A DNA stretch of 38,129 nucleotides from UBA6016 sp964568395 (GTDB lineage Bacteria; Campylobacterota; Campylobacteria; Campylobacterales; UBA6016). The stretch is from contig CAZMPN010000018.1 of NCBI GenBank assembly GCA_964568395.1, forward strand, positions 1-38,129, read 5' to 3'. Below are positions 14,253 through 23,952 of this stretch, piece by piece. How positions within the stretch are numbered: position 1 is the stretch's first letter; each line of letters starts with the position of its first letter. The notes under the pieces were generated by a model, which had not been told where the DNA came from, made no database searches, and was given only the letters and a program-made list of their open reading frames with translations. A program made the translations under genes and the position numbers.

Positions 14253-15836
14253 TTATATCTCTGCGTAAGTTACGCTAATTGCGGCTTTTAGCTTGCCTAG
14301 CTCGGATATGACGTCGTTTGTTATGTCGTTGTCTACGATAATCACGGCAAGCGCTTCTTTATTTTGGTTTCTACCGAGCCTAAAGTCGGCTATATTGATA
14401 TTGTGTTTTGCAAGCGTGGTGCCCACATCGCCGATAACACCCGGAACATCCGAATTTTTGAAGAATATCATTTTACCCTTAGGCTCGACGTCCACTTCAA
14501 AACCGTTGATATTCATAACCCTTGCGGTATTCTCGTCAAACATCGTGCCGCATATTGTCGCGGTAGCGCCGCCGGCCGTAGTCAGCTTAACGCCTATTTT
14601 ATTTTTGTATCCGCTCGTATTTTTCTCTTCTTGCGTAACGACCTCTACGCCCATCTCCTTCATCAAAAAGGCTGCGTTTACGTAGTTCACGTTTTCGCCG
14701 ACGGATTGTTTTGCCGCGCCGACTATCGCAAACGTCGCCAGAGGCTCAAGATATGCGGCTATTTCGCCCTCCGCCGTAACCTTGATAGACTCGATTGCGC
14801 CTTTGTTGACCTGAGAGGCCAAAAACGCCATTTTTTGCGCAAGCTCCAAGAACGCAAGCGCAAACTCAGGCACTTCGCTCACTTTCACAGGTAGATTTAG
14901 CGCGTTTGGATACGCTATCCCTCTTGCCGCTTGAAGAGCGTTTGTAGCAGCTTCTATCGCTATTTTTTCCTGCGATTCCAGCGTATTCGCGCCAAGGTGG
15001 GCGGTTACGCAGATATTGTCAAGATCAAGGAGTGGGTTGTCGGTGGCCGGTTCTTTATTGAACACGTCCATTCCGGCAAAAGATATTTTTTTGGATTTTA
15101 GTCCTTCGTACAGATCCTGCTCGTTGTATAGCCCGCCTCTAGCGCAGTTGATCAGCACTACGCCGTCCCTCATCTTGGCTATCTCTTTTGAGGTTATCAT
15201 GTTTATGGTCTCTTTGTTTTTCGGCGTATGGATAGTGATTATATCGCAAGCCAAAATATCGTCGAAGTTTGTCGTATACGCCACGCCCAGATCCGTCGCC
15301 TTGCTAGGCTTGATATAAGGGTCGTATGTGACCACTTCCATGCCGAACGCAAGCGCTCTAGTCCCCACTCTACTCCCTATGTTGCCGAAACCTATTACGC
15401 CAAGCTTCTTTCCATACAGCTCCCTACCGTACCAGTCTTCTCTTTTCCAAACCCTTTTGTCTTTTAGCTGGGAGTGCGCGTATGGGAATGTTCTCATGCA
15501 GCTTAGCATGTGAGCCATCGTAAGCTCCACGGCCGCTATAGTATTTGCGGTAGGCACGTTCATGACGATAACGCCTTTTTTGCTGCAGCTTTCTATATCC
15601 ACGTTATCTACGCCGACCCCTGCCCTAACAACGGCTTTTAACTTGTCGGCGCCCTCAAGGAATTTTGTATCGACATCGGTGGAGCTTCTCGTTACCACGA
15701 CGTCAGCGCCCCTGATCAGTTCGGGCACTTTATCTTTTGGTTCGTTCGCAATATTGATATACTCTATATCTTTTGCGTTCTCCAGAATTTCAAGACCTTT
15801 TTTGTGTATATGGTCACATACGACTATTCTTGCCAT
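14253..15836 (-). CDS. serA: D-3-phosphoglycerate dehydrogenase
   Basis: The 527-aa length and layout match the long SerA: catalytic and NAD-binding domains (1-310), an intervening domain, and a C-terminal ACT domain (SDVPGVIGDVGTTLAKHNINI) that binds serine for feedback control. GFGNIGSRVG binds NAD, RGGLYNE holds the substrate arginine, and TAHLGANTLESQ holds the catalytic histidine. It makes phosphohydroxypyruvate, the first step of serine synthesis. AAGGAAC stands four bases before the ATG. In C. jejuni serA also follows rpsA and a small membrane-anchored gene, as here. Confidence 0.96.
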   Translation of the reverse strand: MARIVVCDHIHKKGLEILENAKDIEYINIANEPKDKVPELIRGADVVVTRSSTDVDTKFLEGADKLKAVVRAGVGVDNVDIESCSKKGVIVMNVPTANTIAAVELTMAHMLSCMRTFPYAHSQLKDKRVWKREDWYGRELYGKKLGVIGFGNIGSRVGTRALAFGMEVVTYDPYIKPSKATDLGVAYTTNFDDILACDIITIHTPKNKETINMITSKEIAKMRDGVVLINCARGGLYNEQDLYEGLKSKKISFAGMDVFNKEPATDNPLLDLDNICVTAHLGANTLESQEKIAIEAATNALQAARGIAYPNALNLPVKVSEVPEFALAFLELAQKMAFLASQVNKGAIESIKVTAEGEIAAYLEPLATFAIVGAAKQSVGENVNYVNAAFLMKEMGVEVVTQEEKNTSGYKNKIGVKLTTAGGATATICGTMFDENTARVMNINGFEVDVEPKGKMIFFKNSDVPGVIGDVGTTLAKHNINIADFRLGRNQNKEALAVIIVDNDITNDVISELGKLKAAISVTYAEI

Positions 15837-15856
15837 TTTAGTTCCTTGTTAGCTTC

Positions 15857-16306
15857 CTAAAGCGAGTTTTTAAGTTCTTGGGCCACTTTTTGCATAGACG
15901 CTTTATCTTTAAAAGATATGTTGACACTAAATTGGTCACCCTCTTTTTTGACGCTATACAGAAGTTTTAAATTGTTTAGCTTTTTCTCAACAATCCTAAA
16001 CTTATCTTCGCCGAGTTTTGAAACCGCAAGTATATAGTAAAACTCTTTACCCGGAGCTTTCGAGTCGCCCATATCGAGCTCAAAAGCTACTTCCGTCGCA
16101 GGATATAAGTCCGTAGGCTCTTTTTCTGCAATACGGCTAAACCAGCTTTTGTTTTGCGACGGCTCTATGCTGCCGTCATCTTTTTTCTTTGCCGAAACAA
16201 CCGAAAAAACAGGGGTTGATGATGTTTTGATGTAGAAATATGCGCCTACCGCGCCCGCCGCAAATAGCAGGCTCCATACGGTAAGTACAAGTTTGGGTCT
16301 CTTCAT
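15857..16306 (-). CDS. membrane-anchored hypothetical protein
   Basis: This 149-aa protein has a basic start, then one membrane span (LVLTVWSLLFAAGAVGAYFYI, 7-27), a linker, and a periplasmic or lumenal domain (about 85-149) made of alternating strands and helices (FYYILAVSKLGEDKFRIVEKKL). That size and pattern resemble a SPOR-like or other ferredoxin-type fold, which I cannot confirm. The gene lies between rpsA and serA, six bases from rpsA, in the place occupied by Cj0892c in C. jejuni, so it is probably its counterpart. Confidence 0.7.
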   Translation of the reverse strand: MKRPKLVLTVWSLLFAAGAVGAYFYIKTSSTPVFSVVSAKKKDDGSIEPSQNKSWFSRIAEKEPTDLYPATEVAFELDMGDSKAPGKEFYYILAVSKLGEDKFRIVEKKLNNLKLLYSVKKEGDQFSVNISFKDKASMQKVAQELKNSL

Positions 16307-16312
16307 TTAGAG

Positions 16313-17983
16313 TTAGCTTTTTAGCTGCTCTTTTAGCGTATCGTTGAATGAGCCTTCATTGCTGCTCTTATTTACTTTTTCAAGAGCCTCTTTGTCTTTG
16401 TCTTTTTGAACTCTTTTTACGGATAGTCTTATCTTGCCCTCGTCAAGCATAGTAAGGGCAGCCTCTATCTCTTCGCCTATAGCGAGTTCCGCCGCTTTTT
16501 TAGGATAAAGATCTTCCGTCCTTATTAAGCCGTCTACGCCACGAGCAAGCTCAAGAAATACGCCGAACTCTTTTATATCCCTAATTTTGCCTTTTACTAT
16601 ATCGCCGACCTGATGTGTTTTCGCATATGCTTTTACAGGGTTTTCGTTTAGCTCTTTAAGGCTTAGCGATATTTTCTCTTTTTCAGGATCTATCTTTATG
16701 ATTTTTACCTCTATTTCGTCGCCGTTTTTGAGGATATCTTTGCACTTCTCGTCCCTAAACCAAGAAGCGTCCTCGTTATGCAGCAGACCTTCGACTTCGC
16801 CTATTTTTACGAACGCGCCGAAATCGGTTATGGAGGTTACAACGCCTTTTACGCTCTGTCCGACGCTGTGGCCCGACGAGAATTTATCAAATGGTTTTGG
16901 CATAAGCCTTTTTACGGACAGCCTTAATCTTCTTGCTCCGACATCAAGCTCTATAATCTCGGCATTTAGCTCTTGCCCTACGGTTATGGCTTCGCTAGGA
17001 TGCTTGATGTTTTTTTGCCAGGAGATCTCAGAGATATGCAAGAAACCTTCGATGTCGTTGCCTATATCTAGAAACGCGCCGTAGTTTTCTATATTTGAAA
17101 CTACCGCTTTTACGGCGTCCCCTACCTCTAGTTCGTTTTTGATATCTTCCCACGGATCTTGCGTGGCCGCTTTGATAGAAAACGATAGATGTTTTTTGTC
17201 CTTATCGTAATTGATTGCTTTGACTTTTACCGTATCGCCTACATTGTAAAGCGTAGCAGGATTTACCGGTCCTTTGAAGCTTATCTCGTTGTAATGGACA
17301 AGACCGTCTACGCCGTCAACTTCTACAAACATACCGTAGCTTGCGATTTTTTTAACAACGCCTTCCACTATTTCGCCGTCGTCTACAAGCTTTTTAACAG
17401 CCTCTCTTTTGACCTTTCTCTTGTCGTTTAGGATTTTTTTCCTAGATAGCACGATAGAGCCGTTGGAGTCGTCTATTTTTACTATCGCGGCGGTTATTTT
17501 TTTACCTATTACGTCCGTCTCTTCCCTTCTTATAAGAGCCAGAGAGTTAGGAAGGAAAAACTCTATACCCTCGTCGTTCTCGACTATAAAACCGCCCTTG
17601 TTTTTTCTGACTATTTTACCTTCGACGATTATTTCCCTCTCTTCATAATCTTTGTTTGCCTCCATAAAAGAAGCTTGCAGCTCTTTTTTGATCGCATTCT
17701 TATAAGATATGATCGGTCTTTCGTTTTTTTGCCCCGAAATAGCCACCGGAATTTTATCGCCGACTTTAAATTTAAGAGTTCCATCACCGGCGGTGATCTC
17801 AGAAACTGGCAGTCTTCCGTCTATTTTTTTACCCACGTCAACAGCGACGTAATCGTCTTTTATTTCAACGATTATGCCTTCTACTATACGTTCGCTTTTT
17901 TCGTTTCTAAAAGACTCCTCCAGAAGTTTTGCAAAATCTTCTTCTTCGCCCATTTCCTCGAAACCTACCGGCCCTTGAATCAT
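16313..17983 (-). CDS. rpsA: 30S ribosomal protein S1
   Basis: The 556-aa protein contains six S1 RNA-binding repeats, recognised by G-x-(V)-K-x-I-x-(D/E)-(Y/F)-G-(A/M/V)-F-(V/L) cores: EGVVKKIASYGMFVEV, KAVVSNIENYGAFLDI, KGVVTSITDFGAFVKI and KGKIRDIKEFGVFLEL, preceded by two less typical ones. It helps messenger RNA bind the ribosome. The length equals that of C. jejuni S1. AAGGAAT lies before the ATG and a TATAAT (minus strand, 18008-18013) before that, so this gene probably has its own promoter inside the cluster. Confidence 0.97.
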   Translation of the reverse strand: MIQGPVGFEEMGEEEDFAKLLEESFRNEKSERIVEGIIVEIKDDYVAVDVGKKIDGRLPVSEITAGDGTLKFKVGDKIPVAISGQKNERPIISYKNAIKKELQASFMEANKDYEEREIIVEGKIVRKNKGGFIVENDEGIEFFLPNSLALIRREETDVIGKKITAAIVKIDDSNGSIVLSRKKILNDKRKVKREAVKKLVDDGEIVEGVVKKIASYGMFVEVDGVDGLVHYNEISFKGPVNPATLYNVGDTVKVKAINYDKDKKHLSFSIKAATQDPWEDIKNELEVGDAVKAVVSNIENYGAFLDIGNDIEGFLHISEISWQKNIKHPSEAITVGQELNAEIIELDVGARRLRLSVKRLMPKPFDKFSSGHSVGQSVKGVVTSITDFGAFVKIGEVEGLLHNEDASWFRDEKCKDILKNGDEIEVKIIKIDPEKEKISLSLKELNENPVKAYAKTHQVGDIVKGKIRDIKEFGVFLELARGVDGLIRTEDLYPKKAAELAIGEEIEAALTMLDEGKIRLSVKRVQKDKDKEALEKVNKSSNEGSFNDTLKEQLKS

Positions 17984-18007
17984 AAATATTCCTTTTGTGT
18001 TTTTATT

Positions 18008-18013
18008 ATTATA
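18008..18013 (-). promoter_or_regulatory. -10 box for rpsA
   Basis: Minus-strand TATAAT in the 45-base gap between ispH and rpsA. The -35 region is weak, as is common in this phylum. It gives an expected leader of about 20-30 bases. Confidence 0.45.
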
Positions 18014-18028
18014 ATTGCTTTAGTTTAC

Positions 18029-18859
18029 TTAAATCTTCCTGACTCTGTCCACCACTTCGGTAATAACCCAGTCTGGAGTTGACGCGCCGGCGCTTATTCC
18101 GCAAAGTTTTTTGCCGTCAAACCAGCCGTTTTCGATATCTGCGGCGGATTCGACCAAGTAGCTATCCTTGCAGTTTATTTTGCAGATTTCAAGAAGCTGC
18201 TTTGTGTTTGACGAGTTTTTACCGCCTACGACAAGCATGATATCCGCTTCTCTCGACAGCTCGTCAGCGGCCTCTTGGTTTTCGCCGGTCGCATTGCATA
18301 TCGTATTGAATACCCTCACCTCTTTTGAGCGGGAGAGTAGCCACTCTACTATCTGCATAAACTCCTTGAATTTTCTGGTAGTCTGAGAAACCACCGCTAC
18401 TTTTTCCCTGAGTCCTGCCGTCATCAACTCCGACGTATCCAAAACGACAAAAACCCTGGCCATGTTTTCGGCGTAGCTCATTACGCCCTTTACCTCCGGG
18501 TGGTCTTTGTCGCCGAATATTACGATATCATACCCCTCTTTGCTCATCTTCTCGCAGATCTCTTGGGGTTTTGTTACGTACGGACACGTTGCGTCTACGA
18601 CGTTAAAGTCGTTTTTCTTCAGTTCGTCAAGCTCGTGTTTTTGGATGCCGTGAGTTCTTATTACGACGGTATTCTCCTTTGAAAGCTCGCCGAACTCTTC
18701 GGTAAGGCCTACGTTGAAGTGCTGTTTTAGCCTGTCTATCTCCATCTTATTATGGATAAGAGGGCCATAGGTCACGCTATGCGGCGTATTTTCGGCTATC
18801 TTGATGGCTCTTTTGACGCCAAAGCAAAATCCGTAACTAGAGGCCAGCTTATAGTTCAT
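18029..18859 (-). CDS. ispH: 4-hydroxy-3-methylbut-2-enyl diphosphate reductase
   Basis: The 276-aa protein has the three conserved cysteines that ligate the Fe-S cluster (C12 in SYGFCFGVKRA, C92 in DATCPYV, C188 in NTICNATGENQ), the substrate-binding His near 36 (LIHN) and the TGENQ motif. It catalyses the last step of the MEP isoprenoid pathway. The ATG is inside the 3' end of aroA (11-base overlap), so translation is coupled. Length is normal for this phylum (about 277). Confidence 0.97.
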   Translation of the reverse strand: MNYKLASSYGFCFGVKRAIKIAENTPHSVTYGPLIHNKMEIDRLKQHFNVGLTEEFGELSKENTVVIRTHGIQKHELDELKKNDFNVVDATCPYVTKPQEICEKMSKEGYDIVIFGDKDHPEVKGVMSYAENMARVFVVLDTSELMTAGLREKVAVVSQTTRKFKEFMQIVEWLLSRSKEVRVFNTICNATGENQEAADELSREADIMLVVGGKNSSNTKQLLEICKINCKDSYLVESAADIENGWFDGKKLCGISAGASTPDWVITEVVDRVRKI

Positions 18860-20153
18860 ACTCTCTTACTTGCGTGATTTTGGAGAGCAGCTCTACAAAA
18901 TTTGGAAACGACGTCGATACTGCCTCGAATCCGTCTATTTTTCCGCCGCATTTTAGGGACGCTATGGCAAAACTCATAGCCAGACGATGGTCACCGAAGC
19001 TGGTAACGTGCGCGCTTTTTAGCTCTCCGCCTTTGATTTTGTAGCCGTCCTCAAACTCTTCGCACTCTATTCCGAACGCTCTCAAGTTCGTCATAACGGT
19101 AGTTATCCTATCGGACTCTTTCACCCTGAGCTCTTTTGCGTTTCTGACTACACTCTCGCCCTCCGCTACCGCCATTGCGATAGATAGCGCCGGAAGCTCG
19201 TCTATCAGCCAAGATATATTCTCGCCCACCTCTACCGCTTTTAGCTTTGCGCCCTCGATAACGATATCGCCTATCGGCTCATATATGTTCTCTTTTTCTA
19301 TGAACTCCACCATGGCGCCCATCTTTTGCAAAACCACGAACGCCTCCACTCTAGTGGGATTGAGCGTGAGGTTCTTTAGAACAACTCTCGCCCCCTCTGT
19401 AATAGCGGCAGCGACAGCAAAGAAAAATGCGCTCGAAGGATCCGATGGAACACTCATATTAAGCGGTTTTAGCGGCTTTGTCATAGGCGACACGTATATC
19501 TTATCCCCTACCTTTATATCAGCGCCCATACCGGCCAGCATTCTCTCCGTATGATCACGGCTGAGTTCCGGCTCGCTTATGACGGATGGAGATTTCGCAT
19601 TTAGGGCGGCAAGTATCAATGCGCTCTTTACCTGTGCGGACGAAATCTTGCTATCAAACGTTATGCCATCTAGCTTTTGGCCGCGAATAGCAAGCGGGGC
19701 AAGGTTGCCGCCGTCCCTGCCGTCTATTTTTGCGCCTACGCTTCTAAGCGGTTCGGCGACCCTTTTCATCGGTCTTCTTCTTAGGTACTTATCGCCGGTA
19801 AGCACGAAAAAACCGTCTATAGAAGATAGAAACCCGGACATGAGCCGTATGGTAGTACCTGAATTTCCGCAGTCCAGCACATCGTCCGGCTCGCTAAGCG
19901 TTGAGGGCGGAGTAATAGTCAGCGTATCGCCGTCCCACTCTGCTTTTGCGCCGAGAGCCACGGCGATACCGAGAGAGTTTAGCGTATCTTCCGCTTTTAG
20001 AAAGTTTTTAATAACCGAAGGCTTATCCGACAATAGCGAAAACATGGCGCATCTATGCGATATGGATTTGTCCGTGGCGATGGAGCTTATCTCTATATCA
20101 AAAGCGGTTCCGGCACATACTTCAAGCCCTTTTTTGAACTCTTTGCCGCTCAC
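18849..20153 (-). CDS. aroA: 3-phosphoshikimate 1-carboxyvinyltransferase
   Basis: The GTG start is shared with the pheT stop (GTGA). The 434-aa EPSP synthase has DKSISHR near the N-terminus, CGNSGTTIRLMSG, LRRRPMKRV and, near the end, GDHRLAMSFA, the two-domain signature of the family. It joins PEP to shikimate-3-phosphate in chorismate synthesis. Overlap with pheT and ispH places it in a tight operon. Class membership (glyphosate sensitivity) cannot be settled by eye. Confidence 0.97.
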   Translation of the reverse strand: MSGKEFKKGLEVCAGTAFDIEISSIATDKSISHRCAMFSLLSDKPSVIKNFLKAEDTLNSLGIAVALGAKAEWDGDTLTITPPSTLSEPDDVLDCGNSGTTIRLMSGFLSSIDGFFVLTGDKYLRRRPMKRVAEPLRSVGAKIDGRDGGNLAPLAIRGQKLDGITFDSKISSAQVKSALILAALNAKSPSVISEPELSRDHTERMLAGMGADIKVGDKIYVSPMTKPLKPLNMSVPSDPSSAFFFAVAAAITEGARVVLKNLTLNPTRVEAFVVLQKMGAMVEFIEKENIYEPIGDIVIEGAKLKAVEVGENISWLIDELPALSIAMAVAEGESVVRNAKELRVKESDRITTVMTNLRAFGIECEEFEDGYKIKGGELKSAHVTSFGDHRLAMSFAIASLKCGGKIDGFEAVSTSFPNFVELLSKITQVREYEL

Positions 20154-22495
20154 TGCTTGAGCCCTATATTTAGTTCGCTTTGCAAAGCGTTTAGAACTTC
20201 CGCCGTAACGCTTTGTATATCGTTTTCGTCAAGCGTTTTTTCATCCGATTGCAATACCAATCTGATGGTCATGCTCATCTCTTTGCTGTTTTCTTTATCC
20301 TTATATACGTCTATCGGATAGAAGCTTTTTAGCAGAGGGTTATTTACGGAAGCTATACACTTTTCTATAGGGGCATACGAAAAGTCGCTAGAGACGGCAA
20401 GACTCAAATCTCTAACGCTTTTTTGGAATTTTGAGAAATCGCTCGCCTTTTTATGCTCGCTTGAAAGCTTGGATAGCTCTATCTCCGCCACAAAACAGCT
20501 TCTTAGCTCGAAAAACTCTTCGGCCCGCTTGTGAAGCTTTGCGACGAAGCCCACTATGTTTCCGTTTTGAACTATATGCGCCGACTGATACGGATGCAAA
20601 AATCCGCCTTTGGCTTCATAGGCCGTAAGCTGGAAGTCGCCTATTATGTCGGCGAGCTTCGATACGAACGCCTGCATATCTATTGTTTTAGGTTTTCCCG
20701 CATTCTTGATGGAGTCTTTCTCGATATCATCCGCCCACACAAAACCTATCGTGCTTCTCTCGTTTCTATTTTCGTCAAAAACCACGCCCGTCTCAAACAG
20801 GGCTATTCTATTTTGCGAATTCTTTGCGTTTTTGGACGCCGAACTCAGAAGGTTCAAAAGAAGCGTACTTCTAAGCGTATTTAGCTCGGATGTAATCGGA
20901 TTTAGGATTTCAAGCTCATCTTTCAGGCCGGCGAATCCGAACCTATCTTGCAAATTTCTATCCGCAAATATAAAGTGGACGGCCTCGAAGAAGCCTTTTG
21001 CGGCAGCCTTCTGTCTTAGCTCCTTCGTAAATCTATAAGCCCTTACGGAGTCGTTTATTCTAAGGGACTCGGTCAGCTCGAGAGGTTTGGACTCTATAGT
21101 GTCTATCCCCTTGATTCTCACTATCTCTTCGGCAAGGTCGTAGACGTTCGTTATGTCGTGTCTGAAATTAGGAATCTCTACCGCGCAGCTATCGAGCTCG
21201 GCATTTACCGTTACGCCAAAATAAAGCTTTCTTAAAAGGGTGACGATATGGTTCTTATCGAGGGCAACGCCTATTATCGTGTTTATCTTGTTGATGTCTA
21301 CCTTTATCGGCGCCCTATCGAGCGGTTTGAAATCCTCCGCATACCCCGCATAAAAAACGAATCCGTAATATTGGGACATAATGGCGGACGCATAGTTTAG
21401 ACCCATTACGAGATCCGGCTCGCTCCCTCTGGAGCTTCTATAAAACAGGGCGTCGTCTTTTTCTTTAAGCTCGCTTTGCAGATTTTGGACTACGGATGGG
21501 CTAACGTACGTGGCGGCGACTATGATATTTTGGTCACCCTCCCCGGGCTCCGAATCAGGGGCTTGCTTTATACCGATGGAAAGTACGCTTTTTTTGCCTT
21601 TTATCTCTTCTATGCCGTTTTTTGATACGTCAAGATGGATATCCATTTTGCCGTCGGTCTGCGTAAACGCTTTTTCGCCCAAAAACGAAATATTGACGCC
21701 GACGGCGTGCGAGACATAGCTTGTAAGATTTTTCAGTTTATCTTTTGCGGGGGTTTCGCCGACAAGAGCCAGTCTATAATCGACAAGGAAAGTCTCCTCC
21801 GCCACCGCTTCGGAGTGCTCAAGAACCCTGAAGGCGGCGTTTGCGGTAGTCTTTGGATGGGAGTGCAAAGATAGAATCCTGCCTATCCCCTTTTCACTCT
21901 CTTTCGTTTTTTTGCCGTCGCACTCTCTTAGCTCCAGACCGTAATAAGCGGCTATCTCCCTGGCTACGCCTCTTACGCTTAGGCAGTCGCCCCTATTTGG
22001 AGTGATCTCTATCTCAAATACGCTATCCGCTATCTGCGGCATCTTGGAAAGCTCTTCGCCTATTTTTATCTTATCGATACTATGGTCTAGTATCATAATC
22101 CCTTCGTTCACTTTCGGCAAACCAAGCTCGGTGCTGGAACAAAGCATACCGTAGCTTTGAACGCCCCTTAGTTCGGCCTGCTTTATTACAAGACCGCCCG
22201 GAAGATGCGCCCCTATCGTAGCAAGCGCCACAAGGGCATCTTTTCTTACGTTTTTTGCGCCGCATACGACATCCTGCACGCTTTTACCGTTGTCAACCTT
22301 GCAAACAGACAGCTTATCGGCATCCGGATGTTTTTCGCACTCTACCACCTTGCCTACGACTACGCCTTTTGGCATCTCCAATTTCTTATATCCGGCGACC
22401 TCAAGGCCAATCTTGTTGAGAGTGTCGAGAATATCGGCATCTTTTATTTTTGAAATATCTATAAATTCGCTTAGCCAGCTTCTAGTGAAAATCAT
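20150..22495 (-). CDS. pheT: phenylalanine-tRNA ligase beta subunit
   Basis: This 781-aa protein has the usual order: tRNA-binding (EMAP-like) domain near 40-150 (GVVVGKVVECEKHPDADKLSVCKVD), B3/B4 editing domain, B5 domain, a catalytic-like domain and the C-terminal FDX-ACB domain (FPIDVYKDKENSKEMSMTIRL region). It pairs with PheS as an alpha2-beta2 enzyme charging tRNA-Phe. The start overlaps the pheS stop as ATGA. Length is near the bacterial norm (about 795). Confidence 0.97.
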   Translation of the reverse strand: MIFTRSWLSEFIDISKIKDADILDTLNKIGLEVAGYKKLEMPKGVVVGKVVECEKHPDADKLSVCKVDNGKSVQDVVCGAKNVRKDALVALATIGAHLPGGLVIKQAELRGVQSYGMLCSSTELGLPKVNEGIMILDHSIDKIKIGEELSKMPQIADSVFEIEITPNRGDCLSVRGVAREIAAYYGLELRECDGKKTKESEKGIGRILSLHSHPKTTANAAFRVLEHSEAVAEETFLVDYRLALVGETPAKDKLKNLTSYVSHAVGVNISFLGEKAFTQTDGKMDIHLDVSKNGIEEIKGKKSVLSIGIKQAPDSEPGEGDQNIIVAATYVSPSVVQNLQSELKEKDDALFYRSSRGSEPDLVMGLNYASAIMSQYYGFVFYAGYAEDFKPLDRAPIKVDINKINTIIGVALDKNHIVTLLRKLYFGVTVNAELDSCAVEIPNFRHDITNVYDLAEEIVRIKGIDTIESKPLELTESLRINDSVRAYRFTKELRQKAAAKGFFEAVHFIFADRNLQDRFGFAGLKDELEILNPITSELNTLRSTLLLNLLSSASKNAKNSQNRIALFETGVVFDENRNERSTIGFVWADDIEKDSIKNAGKPKTIDMQAFVSKLADIIGDFQLTAYEAKGGFLHPYQSAHIVQNGNIVGFVAKLHKRAEEFFELRSCFVAEIELSKLSSEHKKASDFSKFQKSVRDLSLAVSSDFSYAPIEKCIASVNNPLLKSFYPIDVYKDKENSKEMSMTIRLVLQSDEKTLDENDIQSVTAEVLNALQSELNIGLKQ

Positions 22496-23484
22496 ACAAA
22501 TTGCTCCATAAGTCTCAAATCGCCCTCGAAAAGAGACCTCATATCCGACGTGTTGTTAAGCAGCATAGAGAACCTCTCTACGCCTAGTCCGAAAGCGTAT
22601 CCGCTAACGTTTTTGTATCCTACCGCCTCAAATACGTTCGGATCTACTATGCCGCACCCCAAAACTTCAAGCCAGCCGGTGTGTTTACAAACCCTGCATC
22701 CGTCGCCTCCACAAAAGACACAAGAGATATCAACTTCGGCAGACGGCTCGGTAAACGGGAAAAAGCTAGGTCTAAACCTGACTTTTACGTCGCCGAACAT
22801 ATGCTTTAGGAAATCTTCAAGAAGCGATTTTAGGTTGGCGAACGACACCTTGTCGCCCTCTTCTACTACAAGCCCCTCTACCTGGTGGAACATCGGCACA
22901 TGAGTTAGGTCGTAGTCGCGTCTGCATACCGCGCCCGGAGCTATCATACGGATAGGCGGTTTTTGGGATAGCATCGTCCGTATCTGTACGCTAGAGGTGT
23001 GTGTACGAAGAAGCATCGAATCTTTCATGTAGAAAGTATCTTGCATATCTCTTGCGGGATGGTGTTTTGGCAGGTTGAGCGCCTCGAAGTTGTTGAAATC
23101 GTTTTCGACGATCGGCCCAGTCTCTATCGAGAAGTTCATAGAAATAAAATACTCTATCATCTTATCCATCGTAGAAAGTACTGGATGCAATGCTCCAGCG
23201 GACGATTTGGTATGCAATAGGGTGACGTCTATCTTCTCTTTTTCAAGCTGCTTTTTCAGGGCGGCGGCGGCAAGCTTCTCTTTTTTGGCCTCAAGCGCGC
23301 CGCCGACGCTTTCTTTTATGTCGTTCAGCTCTTTTGCCAGCTCTTTTTTCGCATCCGCGTCAAGCTCCTTCATCCTAAGAAACTCGGCGGCCAAGAAGCC
23401 TTTTTTGCCGAACAGTTCTATTCTGATGTTTTCAAGCTCTTCGAGGCTTTTTGCGGCCTCTACCTTTTTTAGCCAATCTTGCAA
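22492..23484 (-). CDS. pheS: phenylalanine-tRNA ligase alpha subunit
   Basis: The 330-aa catalytic subunit starts at TTG 23484 with AAGGAA before it; the first residues MQDWLKK and the rest of the N-terminal coiled coil align with C. jejuni PheS. Class II motifs are visible: HHPARDMQDTFY, LRTHTSSVQIR, and the cysteine-rich GGDGCRVCKHTGWLEVLGCGIVDPNVF region. It leads the pheS-pheT-aroA-ispH run. A minus-strand TTGTAA-16-TATAAT (23540-23567) is the likely promoter. Confidence 0.97.
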   Translation of the reverse strand: MQDWLKKVEAAKSLEELENIRIELFGKKGFLAAEFLRMKELDADAKKELAKELNDIKESVGGALEAKKEKLAAAALKKQLEKEKIDVTLLHTKSSAGALHPVLSTMDKMIEYFISMNFSIETGPIVENDFNNFEALNLPKHHPARDMQDTFYMKDSMLLRTHTSSVQIRTMLSQKPPIRMIAPGAVCRRDYDLTHVPMFHQVEGLVVEEGDKVSFANLKSLLEDFLKHMFGDVKVRFRPSFFPFTEPSAEVDISCVFCGGDGCRVCKHTGWLEVLGCGIVDPNVFEAVGYKNVSGYAFGLGVERFSMLLNNTSDMRSLFEGDLRLMEQFV

Positions 23485-23539
23485 TTTAAATTTCCTTGAT
23501 TTTTCTATGGTTCGTTTATGTTATTTTACTATAGAGTTC

Positions 23540-23567
23540 ATTATAATAGGCGCAAAATTTGTTACAA
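23540..23567 (-). promoter_or_regulatory. overlapping divergent promoter, pheS and HIT gene
   Basis: ATTATAAT gives a perfect TATAAT in each direction: plus 23542-23547 and minus 23540-23545. On the minus strand TTGTAA (23562-23567) sits 16 bases away as a -35 box. The plus-strand -35 is weak. Confidence 0.5.
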
Positions 23568-23579
23568 GGAGCTTCGATA

Positions 23580-23939
23580 ATGACGGTATTTCATAAAATT
23601 TTGGCCGGCGAGATACCATGCTCGAAAGTCTACGAGGACGAGCATACTTTGGCATTTCACGATATAAACCCAAAAGCGCCGATACACATACTGGTAATAC
23701 CGAAGGTTTTTTCAAAGGATTTCGAAGATGTAGGCGACGAAGCGCTTATACACATGACAAAAGCGGTAAGGGAAGTCACAAAGATAACCGGACTAAACGA
23801 GAGCGGTTACAGACTCATTACCAACATAGGCAAAGACGGTGGGCAAGAGGTGCCGTATATACACTTTCACGTTCTTGGCGGGAAGAAATTAAAATGGACG
23901 CACCTCGTAGACGAGTCGGAGAGCCACAAGGCGATGTAA
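23580..23939 (+). CDS. HIT-family nucleotide-binding hydrolase
   Basis: ATG 23580 has GGAG (23568-23571) eight bases ahead, giving 119 aa. The protein begins TVFHKILAGEIPCSKVYEDE, and the active-site stretch reads GGQEVPYIHFHVLGGKK. The histidine triad is H-x-H-x-H in most HIT proteins; here the first His is Tyr, while the middle and last remain. NINPKAPIHILVIPK is the other conserved region. Members of this group cleave nucleoside phosphoramidates and similar bonds. C. jejuni has a HIT gene at the same place, divergent from pheS. Confidence 0.9.
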   Translation: MTVFHKILAGEIPCSKVYEDEHTLAFHDINPKAPIHILVIPKVFSKDFEDVGDEALIHMTKAVREVTKITGLNESGYRLITNIGKDGGQEVPYIHFHVLGGKKLKWTHLVDESESHKAM

Positions 23940-23952
23940 AATCGCCCCTCGG

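Noticed and set aside
14364..14894. 176-codon plus-strand frame opposite serA
   Set aside because: It is the complement of the ACT and intervening domains of serA, whose motifs are unambiguous; no ribosome site.
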